From Pseudomonas sp. R76 (GTDB lineage Bacteria; Pseudomonadota; Gammaproteobacteria; Pseudomonadales; Pseudomonadaceae), in NCBI RefSeq assembly GCF_009834565.1, contig NZ_CP019428.1:2542001-2606000 (forward strand): a DNA stretch of 64,000 nt, written 5' to 3'. Under the pieces are notes generated by a model that made no database searches, was not told the origin of the DNA, and saw only the letters and a list, made by a program, of their open reading frames with translations. Below, piece after piece: positions 9,478 to 18,178 of this stretch. The translations under genes and the position numbers were made by a program. The first letter of the stretch is position 1. Every line of letters starts with the position of its first letter.

Positions 9478-11097
9478 ATGGACACGCCATTGCTGGAAAT
9501 TCGCAACCTGCAGGTCGAAGGGCATTACGAAGACGCTTGGCACCCGCTGATCAACGGTATCGACCTGACCTTGCAGCGCGGCGAGGTACTGGGACTGATC
9601 GGCGAGTCGGGCGCGGGCAAGTCCACCCTCGGCCTGGCAGCGATGGGGTATGCGCGCGACGGTTGCCGCATTGTCGGCGGCTCGGTGTGTTTTGACGGCA
9701 TTCAGTTGCTGCAGGCCAAGCCTGAGGCCTTGCGCAAATTGCGCGGCCTGCGCATTGCGTATGTGGCGCAAAGCGCGGCGGCATCGTTCAACCCGGCGCA
9801 CCGACTGATCGACCAGCATATGGAAACTGCGGTGATCAACGGCGGTATCAGCCGCGCCCAGGCCGAGCGCGAAGCGGTGGAGTTGTACCGCGTGCTGCGC
9901 CTGCCCAGCCCCGAAACCATTGGCCAACGCTACCCGCATCAAGTCTCGGGCGGGCAGTTGCAGCGGGTGATGACGGCGATGGCCATGGCCTGCCACCCGG
10001 ACCTGATTATCTTTGACGAACCCACTACCGCCCTCGACGTCACCACCCAGATCGAAGTGCTGGCGGCGATACGCGATGCGGTGAAAACCTTCGGCAGCGC
10101 CGCGCTGTACATCAGCCATGATTTGGCGGTGGTGGCGCAGATGGCCGACCGCATCATGGTGTTGCGCCACGGCCAGCTGGTGGAAGAAGCTGACACTCGC
10201 AGCATGCTCAGCCAGCCGCAGCAGGACTACACCAAATCGCTGTGGGCGGTGCGCAGTTTTCGCACCGAGCCCAAGGCTTGCCCGACCCAGGCCGTGCCGC
10301 TGCTGGAGGTGCGCCAGGTGTGTGCCCGTTACGGGCATCAACCGGTGCTGCATGACGTATCGATGCAGCTGCATCGCGGCCAGACCCTGGCGGTGATCGG
10401 TGAGTCCGGCAGCGGCAAAAGCTCCACTGCGCGCCTGATTACGGGGTTGTTGCCGGCCACCGCGGGGCAGGTGCTGTATGACGGCGAGGCGTTGCCGGTG
10501 GACTTCCGGCGGCGCAGCAAGGAGCAGTTGCGGCGTATCCAGATGATCTACCAGATCCCCGACACGGCGCTGAACCCGCGCCAGCGTATCGTCGACATCA
10601 TCGGCCGGCCGCTGACGTTTTACCTGGGCCTCAAGGGCAAGGCGATGCGCGCGCGGGTCGCCGAATTGCTGGAGATGATCGAGCTGGACCCGGCAGTGTT
10701 CATGGAGCGCCAACCGCGCGAGCTGTCCGGCGGGCAGAAGCAGCGCATCTGCATCGCCCGTGCCTTGGCGGCCGACCCGCAACTGATCATCTGCGACGAA
10801 GTCACCTCGGCCCTCGATCAACTGGTGGCCGAAGGTGTGCTGAAGTTGCTCAACCGTATTCAGCAGCAACTGGGCGTGGCCTACCTGTTTATCACCCATG
10901 ACGTCGCCACCGTGCGCGCGATTGCCGATGAGGTGGTGGTGATGCAGCGGGGCAGGGTGGTCGACCAAGGCCGCCGCAGCGCGATTTTTACCCCGCCGTA
11001 CCAGGACTACACCGGCCTGCTGTTTTCATCGGAACCGGAAATGGACCCGGACTGGCTCGATCATTTGCTGGCCCAACGGGCGGCGCCCACCGTTTGA
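9478..11097 (+). CDS. ABC transporter ATPase with two nucleotide-binding domains (DppD-DppF fusion)
   Basis: About 539 aa holding two complete ABC domains. Domain 1 has Walker A GESGAGKST, signature VSGGQLQR and Walker B LIIFDEPTTALD. Domain 2 has GESGSGKSS, LSGGQKQR and LIICDEVTSALD. Both catalytic glutamates are present. Fused oligopeptide-type ATPases are common in pseudomonads. ATG 9478 is chosen over GTG 9469 because AAGGAG (9464-9469) then sits at normal spacing. It powers the importer encoded just upstream. Confidence 0.92.
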   Translation: MDTPLLEIRNLQVEGHYEDAWHPLINGIDLTLQRGEVLGLIGESGAGKSTLGLAAMGYARDGCRIVGGSVCFDGIQLLQAKPEALRKLRGLRIAYVAQSAAASFNPAHRLIDQHMETAVINGGISRAQAEREAVELYRVLRLPSPETIGQRYPHQVSGGQLQRVMTAMAMACHPDLIIFDEPTTALDVTTQIEVLAAIRDAVKTFGSAALYISHDLAVVAQMADRIMVLRHGQLVEEADTRSMLSQPQQDYTKSLWAVRSFRTEPKACPTQAVPLLEVRQVCARYGHQPVLHDVSMQLHRGQTLAVIGESGSGKSSTARLITGLLPATAGQVLYDGEALPVDFRRRSKEQLRRIQMIYQIPDTALNPRQRIVDIIGRPLTFYLGLKGKAMRARVAELLEMIELDPAVFMERQPRELSGGQKQRICIARALAADPQLIICDEVTSALDQLVAEGVLKLLNRIQQQLGVAYLFITHDVATVRAIADEVVVMQRGRVVDQGRRSAIFTPPYQDYTGLLFSSEPEMDPDWLDHLLAQRAAPTV

Positions 11098-11106
11098 GGA
11101 ATTCAC

Positions 11107-11808
11107 ATGAAGGTTTTGATTGTTCACGCGCACCCTGAGCCACAGTCCTTCACCGCCGCCCTGCGCGATCAGGCGGTCACCACGTTGCAAGCCCAGGGGC
11201 ACCAGGTGCAGGTGAGTGACTTGTACGCCATGCAGTGGAACCCGGTGGCGTCGGCGGCGGATTTTTCCACGCGGGAGAACCCCGAGTATCTGGTGTATGC
11301 CCTGGAGCAGCGCCTGGGGGTGAAGAAGCAGTCGATCGCCGCGGATATCCAGGCCGAGTTGGACAAGGTGCTGTGGGCCGATTTGCTGATTCTCAACTTC
11401 CCGATTTTCTGGTTCTCGGCGCCGGCGATGCTCAAGGGCTGGATCGACCGGGTACTGGTGTCGGGCGTGTGTTACGGCGGCAAGCGTTTCTACGATCAGG
11501 GCGGCTTGGCGGGCAAGCGCGCGCTGGTCACGGTGACGCTGGGCGGGCGTGAGCATATGTTCGGCGAGGGTGCGATTCATGGGCCGTTGGAGGACATGTT
11601 GCGACCGATTCTGCGCGGTACGTTGGCGTATGTGGGGTATGAGGTGCTGGCGCCGTTTGTGGCGTGGCATGTGCCGTATATCAGTGATGAGGCGCGGCGG
11701 GAGTTTCTGTTGGGGTATGCGGGGCGGCTCAAAGGGCTGGCGGAGGAGCAGTCCTTGGTGTTTCCGAAATTGGCACAGTTCGATGAGGCGCTATACCCAC
11801 TTTCTTGA
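11107..11808 (+). CDS. flavodoxin-fold NAD(P)H:quinone oxidoreductase (NQO1/KefF/MdaB-like)
   Basis: A 233-aa cytosolic FMN/FAD enzyme. The N-terminus VLIVHAHPEPQSFTAAL is the flavin-phosphate loop of NQO1/KefF-type reductases. NFPIFWFSAPAMLKGWIDRVL is the conserved second segment, and VTLGGREHMFGEGAIHG follows. It is the last gene of the operon, 9 bp after the ATPase. P. aeruginosa also has a quinone reductase gene next to aruHI as I recall it, which supports relating this operon to that locus. Its physiological acceptor is unknown. Confidence 0.85.
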   Translation: MKVLIVHAHPEPQSFTAALRDQAVTTLQAQGHQVQVSDLYAMQWNPVASAADFSTRENPEYLVYALEQRLGVKKQSIAADIQAELDKVLWADLLILNFPIFWFSAPAMLKGWIDRVLVSGVCYGGKRFYDQGGLAGKRALVTVTLGGREHMFGEGAIHGPLEDMLRPILRGTLAYVGYEVLAPFVAWHVPYISDEARREFLLGYAGRLKGLAEEQSLVFPKLAQFDEALYPLS

Positions 11809-11825
11809 ACCCGATGGCGATCAAA

Positions 11826-11914
11826 TGTGGGAGCGGGCTTGCTCGCGAATGCGGTCTATCAGTGCCAGATTTTCTGACTGATCCACCGCTTTCGCGAGCA
11901 AGCCCGCTCCCACA
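11826..11914. repeat. REP inverted pair, 'GGGCTTGCTCGCGAA' type
   Basis: Two inverted copies of a TGTGGGAGCGGGCTTGCTCG element face each other between the convergent ends of the quinone reductase gene and the DAHP synthase gene. Its position suggests use as a shared mRNA 3' end. Confidence 0.85.
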
Positions 11915-11940
11915 TTTTTGATCTCCATGGTGCAGTGGGT

Positions 11941-13017
11941 TTACCGCTGTTGGCGCAACCGCTCTGCCGCACTGCGCAACAACTGTTCGGTGCCGTCCCA
12001 GCCCAGGCAACCATCGGTCACCGACACGCCGTATTTCATCGACGCGCCCAGCGGTTGGCAGCCCTCGAACAAGTGGCTTTCAATCATCATGCCGACCAGC
12101 GAAGTGTCGCCCTGCAGGCGCTGTTCCAGTACGTCATTGAACACCGCCGGTTGACGCAGCGGGTCTTTGCCGCTGTTGGCGTGGCTGCAATCAACCATGA
12201 TCCGCGCCGCCACTTTGGACTTGGCCAGGTCCAGCTTCACCTGCGCCACGCTCTGCGCATCGTAGTTCGGCCCACGGTGACCGCCGCGCAGCACCAGGTG
12301 GGTGTCGGGGTTGCCCGGGGTCTGGATGATCGCCGGGTGGCCCTGGCTGTCGACGCCGAAGTGGCGGTGCGGGTGGGACGCCGAGCGCATCGCGTCACAG
12401 GCAATCGCGACGCCGCCGTCGGTGCCATTCTTGAAGCCGACGGGCATGCCCAGGCCGCTGGCCATTTCGCGGTGGATCTGCGATTCGGTGGTGCGTGCGC
12501 CGATGGCGACCCAGCTGAGCAGGTCATCGAAGTAGCCGGCGGCCATGGGTTGCAGCAGCTCGGTGGCGACCGGCAGGCCCAGGCGCAGCATTTCGCGCAT
12601 CAGCTCGCGGGACAGGGTGAGGCCTGCGGCCATGTCATCGCTGCCGTCCAGGTGCGGGTCGTAGGCCAGGCCTTTCCAACCGATGGTGGTGCGCGGTTTT
12701 TCGACGTAGGCGCGGATCACCAGCAGCATCTGGTCGCTGACTTCAAGCGCCAGCTTCTTCAGGTTGCGCGCGTATTCCATGGCCGATTCGGGGTCGTGGA
12801 TCGAGCACGGGCCGATAATCACCAGCAAACGGGAATCTTCACCGTTGAGGATGGCGCGCACGGCTTGGCGATGGGCGTGGATCTGCTCGTGGAGGAACGG
12901 GCTGAGGGGCAACTGATGCTTGAGCTCAAGGGCGCTGGGCAAGCGCTGGGTCAGGGCTTCATTGGCGCTGGAGAGGTTGGCAACAGGCAAAGCGGCGGTG
13001 GCGGAGTTCATATTCAA
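11941..13017 (-). CDS. aroF: 3-deoxy-7-phosphoheptulonate (DAHP) synthase, class I
   Basis: A 358-aa enzyme condensing phosphoenolpyruvate and erythrose-4-phosphate, the first step of the shikimate pathway. AroF/G/H hallmarks are LVIIGPCSIHD, YVEKPRTTIGWKGL, GARTTESQ, FKNGTDG, LRGG, DCSHANS and GMMIESHL. These supply the metal ligands (Cys of GPCS, His and Glu of MMIESH, Asp) and the PEP-binding Arg/Lys residues. Length is normal. Which aromatic amino acid inhibits it cannot be read with certainty. The upstream leader peptide contains Phe, Tyr and Trp codons, pointing to attenuation by aromatic amino acid supply. The gene is transcribed alone. Confidence 0.95.
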   Translation of the reverse strand: MNMNSATAALPVANLSSANEALTQRLPSALELKHQLPLSPFLHEQIHAHRQAVRAILNGEDSRLLVIIGPCSIHDPESAMEYARNLKKLALEVSDQMLLVIRAYVEKPRTTIGWKGLAYDPHLDGSDDMAAGLTLSRELMREMLRLGLPVATELLQPMAAGYFDDLLSWVAIGARTTESQIHREMASGLGMPVGFKNGTDGGVAIACDAMRSASHPHRHFGVDSQGHPAIIQTPGNPDTHLVLRGGHRGPNYDAQSVAQVKLDLAKSKVAARIMVDCSHANSGKDPLRQPAVFNDVLEQRLQGDTSLVGMMIESHLFEGCQPLGASMKYGVSVTDGCLGWDGTEQLLRSAAERLRQQR

Positions 13018-13059
13018 GGCTTCCTGGGCAAGCGGCGGGCTGTTCCCGCGCGCTCTGCC

Positions 13060-13212
13060 CTAGTGGGGTGTTCGACAATTGGCCGTAGTGGCTACGTGTG
13101 TTGGCTTGCCACCGATAGGTGACCGATCGGAGGCGGCAGGCTGTCCCGAACGGAGCTTGCTAAATCGCCATGCAGTGCAAGTGTCGTAGCGGTAATAAGT
13201 GGCGTAGTTCAT
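13060..13212 (-). CDS. small aromatic-rich ORF between attenuator and DAHP synthase
   Basis: A 50-codon ORF starting at ATG 13212 with an AAAGGA ribosome site 10-12 bases upstream. Its first 17 residues include four Tyr, one Trp and one Phe (MNYATYYRYDTCTAWRF). The rest looks unlike a folded protein. A 9-bp imperfect stem-loop (13108-13134, no T-tract) lies inside it. It may be a second leader peptide, or the remnant of one. Coding status is unproven. Confidence 0.45.
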   Translation of the reverse strand: MNYATYYRYDTCTAWRFSKLRSGQPAASDRSPIGGKPTHVATTANCRTPH

Positions 13213-13255
13213 GTCGTGTGTCCTTTAAGTGATCTTCAAAAAATGATGGAGGCCT

Positions 13256-13295
13256 GAAAAAACAAAACCCCCGGTCGGGGAGCCGACCGGGGGTT
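13256..13295 (-). terminator. attenuator terminator upstream of DAHP synthase
   Basis: On the minus strand a perfect 13-bp stem (AACCCCCGGTCGG / CCGACCGGGGGTT, loop CTCC) is followed by TTTTGTTTTTTC. That is a strong intrinsic terminator located between the leader ORF and aroF, the classical layout of amino-acid attenuation. Confidence 0.85.
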
Positions 13296-13345
13296 AGATT
13301 TCTCTGGTAGGCGACCCCTTGAGTAGTGGGCGCCGATTTCAGGTA

Positions 13346-13480
13346 TCAGGCGCGCCAGTGGCTAAACCAATACCCAAAATAAAAGCTGACCAGTGCGCTC
13401 GAACCGTTCACGCGGGTAGCCGACACCGAGCGCGAGGCGCTGGCAGCAGGGCAAACCTGAGTGTGGGTGAGTTGCAACAT
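13346..13480 (-). CDS. attenuation leader peptide of DAHP synthase
   Basis: A 44-codon ORF from ATG 13480 with a TTTGGAG ribosome site. Near its C-terminus it carries the run FYFGYWFSHW (residues 33-42): three Phe, two Tyr and two Trp in ten codons. The stop lies about 50 bases before the terminator stem. This is the signature of ribosome-mediated attenuation. Stalling at scarce aromatic codons would block terminator formation and raise DAHP synthase expression. Confidence 0.8.
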   Translation of the reverse strand: MLQLTHTQVCPAASASRSVSATRVNGSSALVSFYFGYWFSHWRA

Positions 13481-13625
13481 GGTGTGTCTCCAAATGATGG
13501 GCTGAGCTTACTAGAGGCGCACGGTTGGATTCAATCAGTAATTTCTATCGCATGAGCTACTTACGGCTATGGGGCGAGTGCCGATATGCTGGTAACACTT
13601 TGATAATGATTGCCTGGACGCGACC

Positions 13626-14372
13626 ATGACTGCATTGACCCTTGCTGCCGCTCAAACCCTCTCCAGCGCAGGCGACGTGCCGGCCAATATCCAGCAGCAC
13701 CTGGCATTTATGCAGGCCGCGGCGGAACACGGTGTGCAGTTGCTGGTGTTTCCGGAGCTGTCGTTAACCGGGTATGAACCCGCGTTGGCGGCCGGTTTGG
13801 CAATAGCGCCGGATGACGCCGTGCTGACGCCGTTGCGCGAGAGGGCGCAAGCGCTGCGGTTGACGGCGGTGGTGGGGATGCCGATTCGCCTGGCACCTGA
13901 AACGGGTGTGTTGATCGGCGCACTGGTGTTGGGGGCGGACGGCTCGTTGGCGGTCTATACCAAGCAGCATCTGCACCCCGGCGAAGACGTGGCATTTATC
14001 CCGGGGCAGGGTGGTGCCGCACTCGAGTGGGGTGAAGATCGCATTGCTCTGGCGGTATGCGCTGACTTTTCCCATGCCAGTCATCCGCGGGCTGCGGCAG
14101 AGTCGGGGGCTAACGTCTATGCCGCCGGTGTGCTGATCAGCGAGGGTGGCTACGCCACTGACGCCGCATTGCTCGAGGGCTACGCCATTGAACATGGAAT
14201 GCTCGTGCTGATGGCCAATCACGGTGGGCCATCGGGCGGCTGGACCTGTGCAGGGCGCAGCGCAATTTGGGGGGCGCAGGGTTTGATCAGCGCGGCACCG
14301 GGTGTTGGCGGCGCACTGGTCATCGCTCGGCGTGAGGGCGGGCGCTGGACTGGACGGCAGGTGGCAATCTGA
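13626..14372 (+). CDS. carbon-nitrogen hydrolase (nitrilase superfamily amidase)
   Basis: A 248-aa cytosolic hydrolase of C-N bonds. The catalytic Glu-Lys-Cys triad is recognisable: Glu in VFPELSLTGYEP, Lys in YTKQHLHPGED, and Cys in ALAVCADFSHASHP. Length fits amidase and omega-amidase branches rather than true nitrilases. The substrate is unknown. It is 17 bp upstream of a GNAT gene and probably co-transcribed with it. Confidence 0.88.
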   Translation: MTALTLAAAQTLSSAGDVPANIQQHLAFMQAAAEHGVQLLVFPELSLTGYEPALAAGLAIAPDDAVLTPLRERAQALRLTAVVGMPIRLAPETGVLIGALVLGADGSLAVYTKQHLHPGEDVAFIPGQGGAALEWGEDRIALAVCADFSHASHPRAAAESGANVYAAGVLISEGGYATDAALLEGYAIEHGMLVLMANHGGPSGGWTCAGRSAIWGAQGLISAAPGVGGALVIARREGGRWTGRQVAI

Positions 14373-14389
14373 ATCGGAGGCAGCAGACA

Positions 14390-14839
14390 ATGACCTTTCA
14401 CTTGCGCGCAGCGACGGACCAGGACTGTTCGTTTGCACGCGTCCTTACCCGTCAGTCGATGGATCGCTATTACGAGCACTACGGGTTCATATGGTCCAAC
14501 GACGGCTTTGATACCGCCTGGGCGGGTCGAGAAAGCTGGATGATCTGCCGCGACGATAAGGTCATCGGTTTTATCAGCCTGAGCTACGACGACGATGCAC
14601 TGTTTATTCGCGAACTGCACTTGATCGAAGCGAGTCGCGGGCAAGGCGCCGGCAGCTGGGTGTTGGAGCAGATGGTGCTGAAGGCGCGTACGCAGGGGCT
14701 GGGGTTTTTGCGCCTGACCGTGTTCAAAATCAACCCGGCCAGAAACCTCTACCTGAGGCATGGGCTAAGCATTGTCCAGGAAGAGAACTGCTTTTTGTGT
14801 ATGGAGCGTGTGTGTGGCGCGGATTCATCGGACGATTAA
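14390..14839 (+). CDS. GNAT family N-acetyltransferase
   Basis: A 149-aa single-domain acetyltransferase. The acetyl-CoA-binding motif A is visible in LIEASRGQGAGSWVLEQMV (pattern R-G-Q-G-A-G), followed by the typical N-P-A-R-N-L-Y motif B region. The substrate cannot be predicted. ATG 14390 follows the AGGCAG-like site. The gene is the last of a two-gene unit. Confidence 0.88.
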   Translation: MTFHLRAATDQDCSFARVLTRQSMDRYYEHYGFIWSNDGFDTAWAGRESWMICRDDKVIGFISLSYDDDALFIRELHLIEASRGQGAGSWVLEQMVLKARTQGLGFLRLTVFKINPARNLYLRHGLSIVQEENCFLCMERVCGADSSDD

Positions 14840-14872
14840 CAGGCACGCTGTACGAATAAGCGCATACTGCTG

Positions 14873-15112
14873 TCAGTAAACCGCTTGCGTATCGCGGCTT
14901 TGAGCAACGGGCTCATCCACGATAATCCCATCTTTCATGCCCAGCAGGACCGCCACCTTATGGGCTTCTCCGCGCCGTCCTTTTTTACGCCCTGCGAGCA
15001 CTTGATACGTCGTGGCCGGATCAACGCCGTGTTCCCGGGCAAACGCTTGAACTGACTTGCCTTGATGTTCCAACCAAGCCTTGGCTTGTGCAGCAGTGCG
15101 AATACCGGGCAT
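14873..15112 (-). CDS. small phage-type HTH DNA-binding protein
   Basis: A 79-aa protein with a helix-turn-helix read from residues about 20-48 (VQAFAREHGVDPATTYQVLAG), resembling Cro/Ner-like regulators in phage and tailocin modules of Pseudomonas. It is divergent from an XRE repressor-like gene with 82 bp between starts, the layout of a bistable phage switch. No other phage genes adjoin it, so it is likely a domesticated remnant or stand-alone regulator. Confidence 0.7.
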   Translation of the reverse strand: MPGIRTAAQAKAWLEHQGKSVQAFAREHGVDPATTYQVLAGRKKGRRGEAHKVAVLLGMKDGIIVDEPVAQSRDTQAVY

Positions 15113-15194
15113 AGTTCAAAACCGTTCAAGTTTGTGTAAAACGAGATGAGTGTGTCACCTCTTGGGGGTGTGCAAAATAGGATCATACATCCAA

Positions 15195-15560
15195 ATGAGT
15201 GGAATCGGTTCGCGTTTAAGGCAGGAAAGAGAACGACTTGGCCTGTCGCAGAAAATGTTTGGTGAAATCGGCGGCGTTGAAGCAAACGCCCAAGGCAAGT
15301 ACGAGAGCGGTGGCCGCGCGCCCAAGGCGGATTATCTGTCACGCGTTGCCGAGCGCGGTGTCGATGTTTTATACGTGCTCACGGGCAGCCCCACGCCCAT
15401 CCAGTTGGAAAACCTGAGCCAGCTGGAAGAGAAAATCCTGGAAAACTACCGGGCGATGTTCAAGGAGGACCAGGACGCTATCCGTCGACTCACCTCCTCA
15501 CTGGCTGAACACTCCGTGTCGCAGAACGGAAAACACAAGCCGTCTCTCCCGCAAAGCTGA
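15195..15560 (+). CDS. XRE-family transcriptional regulator
   Basis: A 121-aa protein with an N-terminal HTH (IGSRLRQERERLGLSQKMFG...) and a short C-terminal tail resembling truncated phage repressors. ATG 15195 is preferred to the upstream GTG because it starts right before the conserved HTH and leaves room for the divergent promoter. It is paired divergently with the small HTH gene. Two similar TGTGTAAAAC / TGTGCAAAAT stretches lie between the starts and may be operator half-sites (inference). Confidence 0.8.
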   Translation: MSGIGSRLRQERERLGLSQKMFGEIGGVEANAQGKYESGGRAPKADYLSRVAERGVDVLYVLTGSPTPIQLENLSQLEEKILENYRAMFKEDQDAIRRLTSSLAEHSVSQNGKHKPSLPQS

Positions 15561-15711
15561 CCTTTTGCTCAGTAAAATCGGCTGTCTGCCGCAGGGCGGA
15601 CGCCGATAGTGTGCGTTAACTCTATATATATGACGCTTGCAGCTAGGTCTGCGCCCTGGTTTTTTGCTAAGGTGTTCAGCAACCTATAAGACCATATCGC
15701 GAGGTGTCTGC

Positions 15712-16353
15712 TTGATTAGGGTGCTAGTAGTCGATGATCACGATCTCGTTCGTACAGGCATTACACGAATGCTGGCTGACATCGATGGCCTGCAAGTAGT
15801 CGGTCAGGCCGAATCGGGGGAGGAATCCCTGATCAAGGCCCGGGAGTTGAAACCCGATGTGGTTTTGATGGACGTCAAGATGCCTGGGATCGGCGGTCTT
15901 GGTGCCACTACCAAATTGTTGCGCAGCCATCCGGACATAAAAGTCGTGGTCGTCACCGTGTGCGAGGAAGACCCGTTTCCGACGCGGCTGTTACAGGCTG
16001 GCGCGGCCGGTTACTTGACCAAGGGCGCAGGCCTGGCGGAGATGGTGCAAGCCATTCGCCTGGTGTTTGCCGGGCAGCGTTATATTAGCCCGCAGATCGC
16101 CCAGCAGTTGGCTATCAAGTCGTTCCAGCCCACCAGTGACTCGCCATTTGATGCGCTGTCGGAACGGGAAATCCAGATTGCCTTGATGATCGTCGGTTGC
16201 CAGAAGGTGCAGACGATCTCCGACAAGCTCTGCCTGTCGCCCAAGACCGTCAACACCTACCGCTATCGCATTTTCGAGAAGCTCGCCATCAGCAGTGATG
16301 TTGAATTGACCCTGCTCGCGGTGCGCCACGGCATGGTGGACGCCAGCGCCTGA
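15712..16353 (+). CDS. gacA: response regulator GacA
   Basis: A 213-aa FixJ/NarL-type regulator with a receiver domain (1-120) and LuxR-type HTH (about 145-210, [14 protein letters not shown]...[17 protein letters not shown]). Phospho-acceptor D54 lies in VLMDVKMPG; acidic D8/D9 and the Lys of LTKGAG are present. With GacS it activates small RNAs that titrate RsmA/RsmE, controlling secondary metabolism and biofilm. Translation starts at TTG 15712, as known for P. fluorescens gacA. Its stop is one base before the uvrC ATG, the conserved gacA-uvrC arrangement. Residues 64 and 67 (Gly and Thr in [10 protein letters not shown]) differ from the Glu and Arg I remember in other GacA proteins. Confidence 0.96.
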   Translation: MIRVLVVDDHDLVRTGITRMLADIDGLQVVGQAESGEESLIKARELKPDVVLMDVKMPGIGGLGATTKLLRSHPDIKVVVVTVCEEDPFPTRLLQAGAAGYLTKGAGLAEMVQAIRLVFAGQRYISPQIAQQLAIKSFQPTSDSPFDALSEREIQIALMIVGCQKVQTISDKLCLSPKTVNTYRYRIFEKLAISSDVELTLLAVRHGMVDASA

Positions 16354-16354
16354 C

Positions 16355-18178
16355 ATGACCACACCGTTTGATCCAAGTGCCTTTCTCTCAACCTGCAGTG
16401 GCCGCCCCGGCGTGTACCGCATGTTCGACAGCGAGGCGCGCCTGCTTTACGTGGGCAAAGCCAAGAACCTGAAGAACCGCCTGGCGAGCTACTTTCGCAA
16501 GACCGGGCTGGCGCCCAAGACCGCCGCCCTGGTGGCGCGTATCGCCCAAGTCGAAACCACTATCACCGCCAATGAAACCGAAGCGCTGCTGCTTGAGCAG
16601 ACGCTGATCAAGGAATGGCGGCCGCCCTACAACATCCTGCTGCGTGACGATAAATCCTACCCCTACGTGTTTTTATCCGACGGTAACTTCCCACGGCTGA
16701 GTATTCACCGTGGCGCGAAGAAGCAGAAGGGCAAGTATTTCGGCCCGTACCCCAGCGCCGGCGCGATCCGCGAGAGTTTAAGCCTGCTGCAAAAAACCTT
16801 TTTTGTGCGCCAGTGCGAAGACAGCTTCTACAAGAACCGCACGCGGCCCTGCCTGCAATACCAGATCAAACGTTGCAAGGCGCCGTGCGTGGGGGTGGTC
16901 GAGCCGGCGGAATACGCCGAGGATGTACGCCATTCGGTGATGTTTCTCGAAGGTCGCAGCAATGCACTCACCGACGAGCTTTCCGGCGCTATGGAGCAGG
17001 CTGCCAGTACGCTGGATTTCGAGCGCGCCGCCGAGCTGCGTGACCAGATCTCCCTGCTGCGCCGCGTCCAGGACCAGCAAAGCATGGAGGGCGGCACCGG
17101 CGATGTCGATGTGATCGCCGCCTTCGTCAACCCAGGCGGCGCCTGTGTGCACCTGATCAGCGTGCGCGGCGGGCGAGTGCTGGGCAGCAAGAACTTTTTC
17201 CCACAGACCGGGATCGACGAGGAGGTGGCCGAAGTCATGGCCGCTTTCCTTGGCCAATACTATGTCAGCAGCCCCGAGCGCGATTTGCCGTCGGAGTTGA
17301 TCGTCAACGTGGTGCACGTAGACTTTCCCACACTGATCGAAGCGATTCACGAGGTGCGCGGCCGCGAGCTGGACATCAGCCACCGCGTACGCGGCACCCG
17401 TGCGCGCTGGCAGCAACTGGCGGTGACGAATGCCGAACAGGCCTTGAGCGCGCGCCTGGCCAATCGGCAGCATGTGGCCGCACGCTTTGACGCCCTGGCT
17501 GAAGTCCTCAACCTGGACGAGCCGCCGCAGCGCCTTGAGTGCTACGACATCAGCCACTCCAGCGGCGAAGCCACCGTGGCGTCCTGCGTGGTGTTCGGGC
17601 CGGAAGGGCCGATCAAATCCGACTACCGGCGCTACAACATCGAAGGCGTCACCGCCGGCGATGACTACGCCGCCATGCACCAGGCCCTTACGCGGCGCTT
17701 CAGCAAGTTGAAGGACGGCGAGGGCAAGCTGCCGGATATCCTCCTGGTAGACGGCGGCAAGGGCCAGCTGTCCATGGCCCGCGACGTGCTCAACGAGCTG
17801 GCGGTGCCCGACCTGATCCTGCTCGGCGTGGCCAAGGGCGCCACGCGCAAGGCCGGTTTCGAGACGTTGTACTTGAATGATGCCGCCCATGAGTTCACTT
17901 TGAAGGGCGACTCACCCGCACTGCACCTGATTCAACAGATCCGCGACGAAGCCCACCGTTTTGCCATCACCGGCCACCGTGCCCGTCGTGGCAAAACCCG
18001 ACGAACCTCAACCCTGGAAGGGGTGGCAGGCGTCGGGCCGACACGCCGTCGCGACCTGCTTAAACATTTTGGTGGCTTGCAAGAGCTATCCCGTGCCAGC
18101 ATTGACGAAATAGCCAAAGCACCCGGTATCAGTAAAAAGCTCGCTGAGTTGATTTATGCGAATCTGCATAGCGAATAG
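16355..18178 (+). CDS. uvrC: excinuclease ABC subunit C (UvrC)
   Basis: A 607-aa nucleotide-excision-repair nuclease. It has an N-terminal GIY-YIG domain (GVYRMFD...[18 protein letters not shown]), a UVR domain that contacts UvrB near residues 200-235, an RNase H-like endonuclease domain ([12 protein letters not shown]) and C-terminal HhH motifs ([18 protein letters not shown]). Length is normal. The final codons LHSE-stop lie inside a 22-bp sequence repeated at 22776-22797. The present 3' end is therefore the att copy regenerated when the T7-like prophage integrated. Confidence 0.97.
   Translation: MTTPFDPSAFLSTCSGRPGVYRMFDSEARLLYVGKAKNLKNRLASYFRKTGLAPKTAALVARIAQVETTITANETEALLLEQTLIKEWRPPYNILLRDDKSYPYVFLSDGNFPRLSIHRGAKKQKGKYFGPYPSAGAIRESLSLLQKTFFVRQCEDSFYKNRTRPCLQYQIKRCKAPCVGVVEPAEYAEDVRHSVMFLEGRSNALTDELSGAMEQAASTLDFERAAELRDQISLLRRVQDQQSMEGGTGDVDVIAAFVNPGGACVHLISVRGGRVLGSKNFFPQTGIDEEVAEVMAAFLGQYYVSSPERDLPSELIVNVVHVDFPTLIEAIHEVRGRELDISHRVRGTRARWQQLAVTNAEQALSARLANRQHVAARFDALAEVLNLDEPPQRLECYDISHSSGEATVASCVVFGPEGPIKSDYRRYNIEGVTAGDDYAAMHQALTRRFSKLKDGEGKLPDILLVDGGKGQLSMARDVLNELAVPDLILLGVAKGATRKAGFETLYLNDAAHEFTLKGDSPALHLIQQIRDEAHRFAITGHRARRGKTRRTSTLEGVAGVGPTRRRDLLKHFGGLQELSRASIDEIAKAPGISKKLAELIYANLHSE

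Noticed and set aside
9304..10968. 554-codon minus-strand open frame
   Set aside because: It is antisense to the double ATPase with Walker motifs on the + strand; GC-rich third positions keep the opposite frame open.
13319..13555. 78-codon + strand ORF upstream of the amidase gene
   Set aside because: It is antisense to the attenuator leader peptide, with no ribosome site. The minus-strand reading explains the region better.
14873..15560. Start of an intact prophage or tailocin cluster
   Set aside because: Only the divergent pair of HTH regulators is present. The flanking genes are ordinary chromosomal genes and no structural phage gene lies nearby.
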